Of a DNA stretch of 64,000 nucleotides, positions 43,047-51,394 are shown piece after piece (position 1 is the first letter of the stretch; the number at the start of each line of letters is the position of its first letter). The notes beneath the pieces are model-generated. The model was not told where the DNA came from, did not search any database, and worked only from the letters and a program-made list of their open reading frames with translations. Both the position numbers and the translations under genes were made by a program. Origin of the DNA: MVRV01 sp964469905 (GTDB lineage: Bacteria > Desulfobacterota > Syntrophia > Syntrophales > Smithellaceae); contig CAYXZW010000011.1 of assembly GCA_964469905.1 (NCBI GenBank), positions 1 through 64,000 of the forward strand, read 5' to 3'.

Positions 43047-43186
43047 TTATAAGTATACTGTTTTATCCTTCGTTACAGTTCAAATATCATAATATTAGAT
43101 TTTAGTCAATATATAAGTATATGATATTATAAGATAATATAACAATACAAAATACTTGCAAACAAGTCAATAATCGTATACTTATA
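43047..43186. promoter_or_regulatory. Divergent control region with three TATAAGTATA-type repeats
   Basis: TTATAAGTATAC near 43047-43058, TATAAGTATA at 43112-43121 and the inverse GTATACTTATA at 43176-43186, spread over 140 AT-rich bases between two divergent gene starts. The spacing and symmetry suggest binding sites of an element-encoded repressor controlling the replication block and the zinc-finger gene. Confidence 0.5.
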
Positions 43187-43217
43187 TTAAACATTACGAT
43201 TAACGGAGTATGAAAGT

Positions 43218-43964
43218 ATGAAAGTAAACTACCGACAGTATCTCTATAATTTATCAGATGCAAAAAAGCGTAAAAGGGCAATTGAGTGGTGCATGTCTCT
43301 ATTGCGACAGGATATTGATGGCATGACAGACAGGCATTTTTTTGAGTTCACGATGGAATATGAATGTCTTGTGGCATATCCGATTGCTGGTGTTGGGTAT
43401 TATTCATATAGTGATGACGAGGAAAGGGATATCAACAACGAATTTAAGGAATTCCAGATATCAGCAAGGAAAATAATCTCCGATTTTGAGAAAATGAAAG
43501 ATGCGCCTGGTCATCTGTTGAAGAATACAAAGATGAAATTTACTGTCAGAACAAACAGGAAAGGGAATTACTCTGTTGATGAAACGAAAGAACATGATTT
43601 TGAATATAGTTACGCTCGGCAAATAGCCAACGCATTGAATGAGAAAAAGTTTGATGATGTATTTAGAAAATGTGCCAACGCCAACTGTGGTCATTATTTT
43701 GCGGTTCTATCCAAGCATGAGCAACAATGTTGTAGCCATAAATGCTCAGTGCTTCATAATAATAAAAAATCATTTCTAAAGAATCCAACAATTGCACGAA
43801 AAAGGGGAAACCTTGAATCACATTATTCTGTACTGAGAAAGCAAGGCCATACTGATAAGCAGATTAAATCGCTTCTTAAAAAATACACAGACCAAAGAAA
43901 CTATAAACCGGAGTGGATTCCACCTTCTATAGAAAAGTTACTGCCGACGAAAAGTGAAAAGTAA
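43218..43964 (+). CDS. CGNR-type zinc-finger protein
   Basis: 248 residues. At about 154-187 a zinc finger reads FRKCANANCGHYFAVLSKHE, then QQCCSHKCSVLHNNKKS, with Cys-x4-Cys and Cys-x3-Cys ligands as in CGNR (ABATE-associated) fingers. The N-terminal 150 residues are helical with no other motif. GGAG lies about 10 bases before the ATG. Divergent from the RepA operon, it is a candidate regulator of the element. The DNA- or RNA-binding target is unknown. Confidence 0.7.
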   Translation: MKVNYRQYLYNLSDAKKRKRAIEWCMSLLRQDIDGMTDRHFFEFTMEYECLVAYPIAGVGYYSYSDDEERDINNEFKEFQISARKIISDFEKMKDAPGHLLKNTKMKFTVRTNRKGNYSVDETKEHDFEYSYARQIANALNEKKFDDVFRKCANANCGHYFAVLSKHEQQCCSHKCSVLHNNKKSFLKNPTIARKRGNLESHYSVLRKQGHTDKQIKSLLKKYTDQRNYKPEWIPPSIEKLLPTKSEK

Positions 43965-43989
43965 TATTTATTTTACACCTGCATGTACC

Positions 43990-44100
43990 GCGTTATTTCC
44001 GCTAGTGGTACGGCTTAACGGCAGGGAGTGTCCACGCTGGCTACTCCTACGGAGCCCCGCGCCACTCTTATCCAGCCTACCTACCACCGCAGAATAACGC
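43990..44100. ncRNA. GC-rich, nested-hairpin element between convergent genes
   Basis: Five nested helices can be drawn: GCGTTATT (43990) / AATAACGC (44100), GTGGTA (44005) / TACCAC (44087), GGCT (44012) / AGCC (44077), GAGTG (44026) / CACTC (44067), and a CTCC-TAC-GGAG apical loop (44044-44054). The stretch is clearly GC-richer than the surrounding element and has no reading frame. It could be a small RNA, an mRNA-stabilising or terminating structure, or a single-strand DNA recognition hairpin. The strand is unknown and no class is recognised. Confidence 0.45.
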
Positions 44101-44142
44101 TCTCAATGGTAGTGGGTCAGTTTGAATGGAATAAATATGTAA

Positions 44143-45201
44143 TTAAAATAGTTGGCCTTGACTTTGTGTTGATGCAGACGTTGCTCTATCAATCATATCC
44201 ATAACAGCTTTATTAGCTCGTATTGGTAAAATTTTGATATTAGGATTATCGTTTACGAAAACCCTAAAAACCTCATCCGCAAAAGCTTGTCCGATAGTTT
44301 CGACCTCAGTAAAATCAAACAACACCACTTTAAATCTATTAACTCTTTCTAATAAGCGCTTTGCTTGAGAACGAGAAACCAACTTTTCGTTTCCATATTG
44401 TGCTAAGCGAACAGGAACTACCGTTTTTGTAAATCCGTAATCATCATCTGAAAATTTGTTGAATATTTCTTTTGTTGTTCTTGAAGTATTATTTTTTAAC
44501 TTTAGAGATACCCATGTCCCGTTGTGATTCTCTCTAGTTTGTAGAATCCAATCTTCATCCTCATTATATCTGTGTGACAAAAATACTTCTCCAGAAATAA
44601 TATAAAACACATCAAACATGCGCGAAGTAAAGAAAATGCCCTCGCCGGTATGACTTTCGGGATCAGTGGTCAACTTACCCTTTGTTAATTCTATTACTGC
44701 ATGACGTTCATCAAGAAGATTCATTGCTGAACGAATTTTATTAAAAATTCCAATTCCACCATCAGAAATATCTAAATGAGTTGTGTGTGCTGTTTTTTTT
44801 ATGCTTATAAAAACATCGTTTCCCCCCGAATGGTCTATGACATTATTAAACATCTCTGTGAAACCATAATGCCAAATATCAAGCGCATTGTCTGGTAGTT
44901 TACCAATTCTTGGCGCAATAATGTTTCTCCATACAACATCCTCGTGGGCATTATCAGCAAGAGAAATAGTATCAGACCATTCTTCTTGCGTACGTAGTTC
45001 ATACGATCCATAACTTGTATGGATTAATGCTTCTTGTTTAACTAAATGTTGGATATGTTGGAAGACGGCTTGACGAGTAATATTAAATTTACTCATCGTC
45101 TTAGGAATCATCTTTTTATCATTTTTTTCAATGACATCTAGAATGAATTCCCTTATTTCTTCCCCTCGTTTTCTTATCTTAGTCATTATAATATTACCCA
45201 T
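44143..45201 (-). CDS. HTH - GHKL ATPase - STAS-like (DUF4325) fusion protein
   Basis: 352 residues in three parts. A winged helix at about 8-70 (KFNITRQAVFQHIQHLVKQE) resembles MarR/ArsR-like HTH. A GHKL/HATPase domain at about 95-250 has N-box WHYGFTEMFNNVIDHSGGND, G1 DISDGGIGIF and a GEGIFFTSRMFD lid/G2 region. The C-terminal STAS-like domain at about 255-340 (FKVVLFDFTEVETIGQAFAD) is of the DUF4325 type. Anti-sigma-kinase and STAS modules are usually separate partners, so one chain could switch itself. The ATG at 45199-45201 is the upstream choice and 45186 an alternative; neither has a ribosome site. Convergent with the zinc-finger gene and divergent from the protease. Confidence 0.72.
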   Translation of the reverse strand: MGNIIMTKIRKRGEEIREFILDVIEKNDKKMIPKTMSKFNITRQAVFQHIQHLVKQEALIHTSYGSYELRTQEEWSDTISLADNAHEDVVWRNIIAPRIGKLPDNALDIWHYGFTEMFNNVIDHSGGNDVFISIKKTAHTTHLDISDGGIGIFNKIRSAMNLLDERHAVIELTKGKLTTDPESHTGEGIFFTSRMFDVFYIISGEVFLSHRYNEDEDWILQTRENHNGTWVSLKLKNNTSRTTKEIFNKFSDDDYGFTKTVVPVRLAQYGNEKLVSRSQAKRLLERVNRFKVVLFDFTEVETIGQAFADEVFRVFVNDNPNIKILPIRANKAVMDMIDRATSASTQSQGQLF

Positions 45202-45601
45202 TACGAAGTAAACATGTCAATGTTATGCGCAAGCAATGTAAAGGTTATTATTTATTTTGTCAAGCAATTAATGAAAAGATGTAAACGTACTATGTGTAAG
45301 CAGCCGGTTTATAATAGATTTATTATATCTTCCATCACCACACGCGATCTGCAATCCCCGCTTCTATTGCCAGAGTAACTATCGTCCTGCTGTGGTTCCT
45401 TTTGGTTCACATACAGCTTCCTTGCCGCTCCGTCCGTATTTGCAATTATCTTGTGTGTGATGCTTCTAAACCCTTAAAAAGGCCTAAATACCAAATTTGC
45501 CTTGAAATATAATATGTTTAAGAGTATCAATTGCCTCTAAAGTAATAATTGACTGAATAAATTATAACCCTGCACCCAAGGATGGTGTTATGGATTGAAG
45601 A
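45202..45601. other. Non-coding region between the STAS-like gene and the protease gene
   Basis: It holds the promoters of two divergent genes. On the minus strand about 55 codons without a start (ending with a stop at 45309-45311) read as a plausible coding remnant (ANTDGAARKLYVNQKEPQQD is part of it), but no family is recognised. Near the protease start, ACCCCG (45607-45612) and CGGGGT form a hairpin (45605-45640). Confidence 0.35.
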
Positions 45602-45658
45602 ATGAAACCCCGTTTCTCAAAAGAGTGCGGGGTTTTGTTGATCAAGGAAAAATTAATT

Positions 45659-47122
45659 ATGAAATCATCCATAGTGATATGTCCTAAATGCGGTTACGAA
45701 AGACAGCCGAAGGATGATGAATATAAAATTATACCCGAAACTGAATGCCCGAAATGTGGAATAATATATGATAAATGGACAGTTCTTGCCGATGAGAAAA
45801 CTACAAATATCCAGCCCGAAGAAAATATTCCTCAGATAAAATCAAGCAAATTTACTATAAACAAATCATCAATCAACGCAGCATTATTTATTTTCTCTGT
45901 TCTTGTTGTCGTAGCCTTCATAATTTCTCATTACAGCAAAGGTTCATTACCAAATAAATCACAACAGATAAACAAGACAGATAAATCAGCGACTCTTAAT
46001 TCAACTGATATTTCAAATACCACTTCTTCTGCTGAAACAGATAGTACTGCGACTTCCTCATCAGTTCAATCGACTGCTGCTGTTTCGGATGTGTCATCTC
46101 AGCAAGTAGCACAGGATTTACCTACCCTTTACAAAACTGTTGCACCATCTGTTGTTTTAATTTCCACCGATAAAGGCTACGGTACCGGTTTTTTTATAAA
46201 TAATGGAAATATAGTAACAAACAACCATGTTATTGCCGGGGCCAGCCAAATTAAGATCAAAACACAAGACAATAAAGAGTATGTGGTAAATCAACCCATA
46301 GCAAAAGATACGACGAATGATCTGGCAATACTTTCAGCAGCAGCACATCAAGGTGAAATAAGATCGCTTGTTATTAGCCCAACTTTGCCAGAAGTTGGGG
46401 AAAAAATATTCGTGGTGAGCAATCCTTCAGGTACCCGTAACACGATTTTCGAAAAATCTTTATCTGAAGGGCTAATATCTGCGACACGCGCAGGGTCACC
46501 CGACCTCTTCCAGATTACCGCTCCGATTTCCCCCGGTTCCAGTGGCGGTCCTGTTTTCAATATGAAAGGGGAAGTGGTCTGTGTAGTTAAAAGTACTGAA
46601 AGCATTTTGAGGCCCAACACGCCTAAAATTTCCCAAAATCTGAATTTTTGTATACCTGTCGAAAAGGTAATGGCGCTTCTAAGAGGGGAAGCACCTGTCC
46701 AAACACAAATTGCAGCGGTAAATGTCTATTGTTCGCTTATGGATGATGGTTCAGTTATTATTACTACTAATCCTAAGAAAGTGGTTGACGGCATATTAAT
46801 TTCAAATCGTGATGGTTCATTAGATAAGGCAACCTATGAGGAATGGGTATTTGCGAAGATAGGAGGAAATCCTATTGTTTTTGATCCAAATAGAGCTGCG
46901 CAATTATCCCTCAACGGAGAACGCGAGCAATTATTTAAAAATTTATTTCCTGACAAAAGATGGGGAGATGGTTTGAGTGCAGAGCAACTGCAAGCATGGT
47001 ATATTGTCACTAATCAATATCGTTATGAACAATACATCCGTGCGACCGAATGGAAAAATAAGGCATTACACCGATATAAATACATGATGGATGTTTTTAA
47101 TAGATATAGCCAGGGCAATTGA
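45659..47122 (+). CDS. Membrane-anchored trypsin-like serine protease with zinc ribbon
   Basis: 487 residues from the ATG at 45659 (AAGGA about 10 bases upstream). The N-terminal 35 residues hold a double Cys-x2-Cys ribbon (CPKCGYER...CPKCGIIY). One TM helix lies at about 75-95 (NAALFIFSVLVVVAFIISHY). A Ser/Thr-rich linker leads to a chymotrypsin-fold protease with His in VTNNHVI, Asp in TTNDLAIL and Ser in SPGSSGGPVF, so the triad is intact. No PDZ domain follows, unlike DegP/DegS; the C-terminal 150 residues are unassigned. The ribbon would face the cytoplasm and the protease the periplasm. It is the last gene before attR. Confidence 0.82.
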   Translation: MKSSIVICPKCGYERQPKDDEYKIIPETECPKCGIIYDKWTVLADEKTTNIQPEENIPQIKSSKFTINKSSINAALFIFSVLVVVAFIISHYSKGSLPNKSQQINKTDKSATLNSTDISNTTSSAETDSTATSSSVQSTAAVSDVSSQQVAQDLPTLYKTVAPSVVLISTDKGYGTGFFINNGNIVTNNHVIAGASQIKIKTQDNKEYVVNQPIAKDTTNDLAILSAAAHQGEIRSLVISPTLPEVGEKIFVVSNPSGTRNTIFEKSLSEGLISATRAGSPDLFQITAPISPGSSGGPVFNMKGEVVCVVKSTESILRPNTPKISQNLNFCIPVEKVMALLRGEAPVQTQIAAVNVYCSLMDDGSVIITTNPKKVVDGILISNRDGSLDKATYEEWVFAKIGGNPIVFDPNRAAQLSLNGEREQLFKNLFPDKRWGDGLSAEQLQAWYIVTNQYRYEQYIRATEWKNKALHRYKYMMDVFNRYSQGN

Positions 47123-47533
47123 TAAGATATTCAGAAATTTAAATCTGTTCTTGAAGATAGCGAACTAGCAAAAAATGAAAAGTTTACAGGAACAAACTGC
47201 CAGTGATTATTATTCTTTAGCTAAATCAAGAATACAAAGCAGACAATAAAAAAGGATTTAATAATTATATCATCATAAAGAACTTCTATTTTTACCACCT
47301 GTGTGTTGACAGGTAAGGAATCCCTTATTCAGTGGCAAGTGGGCAATTCTGCTCGTCCCCCCCCCACTACATATGTTTTCTTGGTCAACATTTGGTCAAC
47401 ACTTAACAGAAAATAGCCCCCTGTTGCCCTTTGAATCCCGTGATTGACTTTTTATCAAATATACATATAATCACGCCACTTATGACATGTCCCTATATAA
47501 CCCTGAAAGCCCCTGTCTTTCCTCGTTTTTCCA
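47123..47533. other. Right-end non-coding segment with two integrase-site-like repeats
   Basis: No gene supported. TTGGTCAAC occurs at 47381-47389 and 47392-47400, about 134 bp from attR, mirroring the three copies near attL. A C-rich run (about 47356-47365) and AT-rich sequence make up the rest. Confidence 0.6.
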
Positions 47534-47591
47534 TTCAGGGTCTAGTGGGTGTACGCCTGTCCGGGTTCAAGTCCCGGCTTCGGCACCATTA
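47534..47591 (+). repeat. attR: 58-bp copy of the tRNA-Leu 3' part
   Basis: Identical to 35941-35998. It begins at the anticodon loop and carries only the 3' part, so it is not a functional tRNA. Confidence 0.95.
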
Positions 47592-47599
47592 AAAAACCA

Positions 47600-47628
47600 G
47601 GCGCAATCTTTTATGGATTGCGCCTTTT
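47600..47628 (+). terminator. Original tRNA-Leu terminator, displaced by the element
   Basis: GGCGCAATC (47600-47608) pairs perfectly with GATTGCGCC (47616-47624) around TTTTATG and is followed by TTTT. Excision of the element would bring it within 9 bp of the restored tRNA. Confidence 0.85.
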
Positions 47629-47750
47629 CATTTTGTGCCGGGTTTGATATTGTGGAATCGTCCTAAAAAGAATTGGACGGTAAATTGATGCTATTGGCAT
47701 ACTTGGAAACCGGCAGTACCAAAAATATTTCTCTGGGGCGGATGTTATTG

Positions 47751-48230
47751 ATGAAGAAATGTTATCCAAAAAGAATAAGGACGTATGGTAAAATATTATT
47801 CCTGCTAACCTTTTCCATTTTTCTCGTGTCTTGCGTAAACTGGATAATACAAACGCCATCCTTTGCCCTGCGCGGGATTACTCTCCGTCCCCTCTCCTTT
47901 ACGGAAATGAATCTTCTTTTCGATCTCGATGTGCAAAATCCAAACAGTTTTGATCTGACATTTAAATCTCTGGAATACACCGTTTATCTGCAAAATGAGG
48001 AAATCGGCAATGGCCGTCTGGAAAAGGAATTATTGATCCCCTCATCATCAACTACGCGCATACAAGTGCCTGTCGTGGCCGGATTTAAAAACTTCAGCAG
48101 CAGTCTGAAGGCAATTTTAACCAAAGAAGACCTGCCTTATAAAATAGAGGGAAAGGCTGTTGTCAGAACCGCGTTCGGCAGCAGCCAATTCCCTTTTTCT
48201 AAAGAAGGACGGCTCAATGTGAAGAATTAG
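47751..48230 (+). CDS. LEA14-like (WHy-domain) lipoprotein
   Basis: 159 residues from the ATG at 47751. A basic N-terminus, a hydrophobic stretch and the lipobox FLVSC at about 24-28 make it a lipoprotein. The mature part is the LEA14/water-stress immunoglobulin-like fold: FTEMNLLFDLDVQNPNSFDL, then LEYTVYLQNEEIGNGRLEKE and SSSTTRIQVPVVAGF. Such proteins sit in the periplasm or outer membrane; the exact role is unknown. It is the first chromosomal gene after attR. Confidence 0.78.
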   Translation: MKKCYPKRIRTYGKILFLLTFSIFLVSCVNWIIQTPSFALRGITLRPLSFTEMNLLFDLDVQNPNSFDLTFKSLEYTVYLQNEEIGNGRLEKELLIPSSSTTRIQVPVVAGFKNFSSSLKAILTKEDLPYKIEGKAVVRTAFGSSQFPFSKEGRLNVKN

Positions 48231-48351
48231 TTTTTAATTACAGGAAAAGACCATCTTTCTTCCCGTGACAAGCTCAGCTGCCGGCAGATGCTCTCGTAAT
48301 GGAAAGTTAATCCACTCAAGGAGGAACGACCTCGGTCATTGATGCTAACAA

Positions 48352-49659
48352 TCACATTTTCCGGTTATCAATTACCCGGCTGGCTTTGCCTTCGGAGCGC
48401 TGGAGCGATTTTGGCTCCACAAGCTTGATTTTTGCAGTGATTCCCAGGTAATCTTTCATGTCTTTTAAAATCATCTTTTCGAGCTTCTGCAAGACCTTCA
48501 CTTCGTCGGCATTAGCAAACTGGCTTTCCGTAACTTCGACCTGCACTTCCAGAGTATCCAGCGTACCTTCACGGTCAACAATCAGTTGATAATGCGGTTC
48601 GAGTCCTTCGATGCCGACCAGGACGGCCTCGATCTGAGAAGGAAAGACATTGACGCCCCGGATAATGAGCATGTCGTCGCTGCGTCCCATGACGCGATCC
48701 ATGCGGTAAGATGTCCGGCCGCACCGGCATGGTACCGTATACAGACGCGAAATATCTCTGGTCCGGTAACGGATCAGGGGAAAGGCTTCCTTGGTTATGG
48801 TTGTAAAGACCAGTTCGCCCTGTTCGCCGGGAGGGAGAACCTCACCCGTTTCCGGATTGATGGTTTCCACCAGGAAATGATCTTCGAAAATATGCATGCC
48901 TTCCTGTGCATCGCTGCATTCCATGGAAACTCCCGGCCCCATGATTTCGGAAAGGCCGTAGATGTTCATGGCTTTAATATCAAAAGCTTTTTCAATTTCC
49001 TGGCGCATTTGTTCGCTCCATGGTTCGGCACCGAAGATACCAACCCGCAGGTTCAGAGAGCGCATGTCGATACCCAAAGCCTCGCCCTGTTCCGCCAGAT
49101 TCAGGGCATAAGAAGGAGTGCAGCAGATTGCTGTTGGGCCGAAATCCTGCAGAATCATGAGTTGCCGTTTGGTGTTGCCGCCGGACATGGGGATAACGCT
49201 GGCCCCGAGCTTTTCTGCTCCGTAATGCAGTCCCAGGCCACCCGTAAACAGTCCATAGCCATAAGCATTATGAATTACATCGTTCTTAGTTATGTTGGCG
49301 GCAACAAGACAGCGGGCCACCAGTTCCGCCCAGGTGTCGATATCCCGCTTCGTATAACCGACGACTGTAGAACGGCCTGTTGTTCCCGAAGAGGCGTGCA
49401 GGCGGACAACACTGCTCATGGGTGTGGCAAATAAGCCGAAGGGGTAATTATCCCGTAAATCCTGCTTGGTGGTAAAAGGGAATCGCTGAAGGTCATCCAG
49501 AGTTTTGAGGTTATCCGGTGATACCCCTGCTTTGTCAAAGGACTTCTTATAAAAACCGACACAGTGATAGACACGATTAACAACCTGCTGTAATCTTTTT
49601 AATTGTAATGCTTCCAAGGCTTCCCTGGGCAGTGTTTCATATTCCTCATTGTAGATCAT
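48352..49659 (-). CDS. paaK: Phenylacetate-CoA ligase family enzyme
   Basis: 435 residues, the normal length of this AMP-forming ligase group. It adenylates an aryl or related acid and joins it to CoA. LHASSGTTGRSTVVGYTKRD is the P-loop; YGLSEIMGPGVSMEC follows; YRTRDISRLYTVPC and GRSDDMLIIRGVNVFPSQIE are the A7-A8 motifs with the hinge; SEGKASRVIDNRK holds the catalytic Lys near the C-terminus. Substrate preference (phenylacetate, benzoate-like or indoleacetate) cannot be read. It is a single gene with no paa operon beside it. Confidence 0.9.
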   Translation of the reverse strand: MIYNEEYETLPREALEALQLKRLQQVVNRVYHCVGFYKKSFDKAGVSPDNLKTLDDLQRFPFTTKQDLRDNYPFGLFATPMSSVVRLHASSGTTGRSTVVGYTKRDIDTWAELVARCLVAANITKNDVIHNAYGYGLFTGGLGLHYGAEKLGASVIPMSGGNTKRQLMILQDFGPTAICCTPSYALNLAEQGEALGIDMRSLNLRVGIFGAEPWSEQMRQEIEKAFDIKAMNIYGLSEIMGPGVSMECSDAQEGMHIFEDHFLVETINPETGEVLPPGEQGELVFTTITKEAFPLIRYRTRDISRLYTVPCRCGRTSYRMDRVMGRSDDMLIIRGVNVFPSQIEAVLVGIEGLEPHYQLIVDREGTLDTLEVQVEVTESQFANADEVKVLQKLEKMILKDMKDYLGITAKIKLVEPKSLQRSEGKASRVIDNRKM

Positions 49660-49891
49660 CTCTCGTTCTCCTTTAATCCGGTTGCGCTTCCCAGGGATAA
49701 CGAGGCAGTGCGGAGGCGTAGTTAAAATGCACAGGAGAAACCGACGACTCAGCCACTAAAGTTAACCTGCAAGAGCGAAGTGGTATGGATATTTTTTGTG
49801 TCCTATATCACATGCAGAAATAACAGATCAAGGAGCAAACAATAATATTAATCACCGGCAAAGCACATCTTTGAGTGTTTCCTGTTATCTA

Positions 49892-49920
49892 TTGACATAG
49901 AAACAGAACTTCCCTATATT
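49892..49920 (+). promoter_or_regulatory. Sigma-70-type promoter for the sigma-54 activator gene
   Basis: TTGACA (49892-49897), 17-base spacer, TATATT (49915-49920), 87 bp before the start codon. The activator would thus be made constitutively. Confidence 0.65.
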
Positions 49921-50006
49921 TAGCCAACAAGAAAGCAATATTCCAGTCTACCAGTTCACGCTTTGCGTGAATGACTTCCGGGTTCAGCCAGACTGAGGGA
50001 AATAAT

Positions 50007-51368
50007 ATGGCCAGCGTATTGATTATCGACGATGACAGGGACATGTCGGACATGCTGTCTGAGATTGTGATTACGATGGGTCACACCGCGGCGACTGCTT
50101 TTTCTCTTGCCGAAGGGCTCAAGGCAGCTGAGACCGACCCTTATCAGGTCATTCTCCTGGACGTGCGCCTTCCCGATGGCGATGGCGCGGAAAAGCTGCC
50201 GACTTTCCGAAGCATGCCGTCCTCGCCGGAGGTTATTATCATTACCGGATTCGGCAGTCGCGATGGAGCCGAGCTGGCTCTGACCAGCGGTGCCTGGAAT
50301 TACATATCTAAAACCACCTCCCTTTCCGAAATCAGGTTGGCCCTTTCTCGAGCGATCCAATACAAAGAGCAGCAGACTAAGGTCATCGACATTCCTCAAA
50401 ATCTGAAGCTGGAAGGCTTACTCTGGAAAAGCAGCCGGATGGCCGCCTGCATCGCCCATCTGTCTCAGGCCATTAAAAGCGACGCCAGCGTTTTGATTAC
50501 CGGTGAAACAGGCACAGGGAAAGAGCTTTTCGCACAGGCAATACATGATAACAGTAATCGTGCCTCCATGAGTTTTGTCACCGTTGACTGCGCCGCACTT
50601 CCCTCCACGCTGGCCGAAAGTATGCTCTTCGGACACGAAAAAGGCGCTTTCACCAGCGCCGACAAATCCGTAGAAGGTTTGGTTAAGCAGGCGGACGGCG
50701 GGACACTGTTTCTCGACGAAATCGGGGAGCTGCCCATGGTCGTTCAGAAATCTTTTCTCAGAGTTTTACAGGAACATCGTTTTCGTCCACTGGGAGCAAG
50801 GGGCGAGATCGAAAGCAATTTCCGGGTAGTTGCGGCGACCAACAGGAATCTTGATGATATGATCAGTTCCGGGAAATTTCGTCAAGATTTGCTGCAACGC
50901 ATTCAAGCCATCGTTATCCAAATACCGCCCTTAAGGCAGCGCAACGAAGACTTAAACGAATTGATCGCTTACTATGCAAAAAAGACTTGCCGCCGCTACG
51001 GTACGAAGCCCAAGAATTTTTCACCCGAATTTCTGGAGATGATGGCTGCTTATGCCTGGCCCGGCAATGTGAGAGAATTGATGAATTGCCTGGAATGGAC
51101 GATTGCGGCCGCCGGCCAGGAACTTACCCTTTATCCGAAACACTTGCCCACAAAAGTCCGGCTGAATTCGGCTTACGGAGACAAAAGCGAAACTATTGTG
51201 CCCGATGCGGCAATTATGGAAACTGAGCTTCAATATTTGCGCCAGCTCATGGACATTGCCAAAGACGACTTTAAAGAAGCCTGCCGAATTTCAGGATTAT
51301 CCAGTCCGCAGTTATATAACCTGATGAGAAAACACCGCCTCACTAGAGCAAATACCAAATCCTCATGA
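50007..51368 (+). CDS. Sigma-54-dependent response regulator (NtrC family)
   Basis: 453 residues from the ATG at 50007 (GAGGGA upstream). The receiver domain (about 1-120) has SVLIIDDDRDMSDM, phospho-Asp in VILLDVRLPDGDG and the Lys loop YISKTTS. The AAA+ domain (about 140-375) has Walker A GETGTGKELFAQAI, Walker B GGTLFLDEIGELP, ATNRNLDDM and the sigma-54 contact loop. That loop reads GAFTSA rather than GAFTGA. The C-terminal Fis-type HTH is DFKEACRISGLSSPQLYNLM. The tandem palindromes just downstream are its likely binding sites, and the chemoreceptor genes its targets. The cognate kinase is unidentified; hybrid kinases are nearby. Confidence 0.92.
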   Translation: MASVLIIDDDRDMSDMLSEIVITMGHTAATAFSLAEGLKAAETDPYQVILLDVRLPDGDGAEKLPTFRSMPSSPEVIIITGFGSRDGAELALTSGAWNYISKTTSLSEIRLALSRAIQYKEQQTKVIDIPQNLKLEGLLWKSSRMAACIAHLSQAIKSDASVLITGETGTGKELFAQAIHDNSNRASMSFVTVDCAALPSTLAESMLFGHEKGAFTSADKSVEGLVKQADGGTLFLDEIGELPMVVQKSFLRVLQEHRFRPLGARGEIESNFRVVAATNRNLDDMISSGKFRQDLLQRIQAIVIQIPPLRQRNEDLNELIAYYAKKTCRRYGTKPKNFSPEFLEMMAAYAWPGNVRELMNCLEWTIAAAGQELTLYPKHLPTKVRLNSAYGDKSETIVPDAAIMETELQYLRQLMDIAKDDFKEACRISGLSSPQLYNLMRKHRLTRANTKSS

Positions 51369-51394
51369 AGAACCTATCCGCTAGACCCGCCCTG

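Larger units (their letters stand above)
35941..47591. mobile_element. 11.6-kb integrative element in tRNA-Leu(CAG)
   Basis: Bounded by 58-bp identical repeats; the unit length is 11,593 bp. It encodes a tyrosine integrase next to the tRNA, an AlpA-like excisionase, a small-terminase-like HTH protein, a RepA-like ATPase with a heptamer repeat cluster, and several regulators and cargo genes. Its coding sequence is visibly richer in A and T than the flanks, especially at 37.4-39.8 and 43-47 kb. No capsid, tail, large terminase, relaxase or type IV secretion genes are present. It therefore cannot package or conjugate on its own and would need a helper or passive transfer. The best analogy is a phage-satellite or small integrative mobilisable element. 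Confidence 0.9.

Noticed and set aside
43990..44100. Integron attC site
   Set aside because: The outer arms (GCGTTATT/AATAACGC) do not carry the RYYYAAC/GTTRRRY core and no integron integrase is present.
43990..44100. Retron msr-msd or group II intron fragment
   Set aside because: No reverse transcriptase is encoded in the element.
47534..47591. A second tRNA-Leu gene
   Set aside because: Only the 3' 55 bases are present, without acceptor 5' strand or D-arm; it is the attachment repeat.
48586..49434. Plus-strand frame of 282 codons
   Set aside because: Antisense of paaK; no motif of its own.
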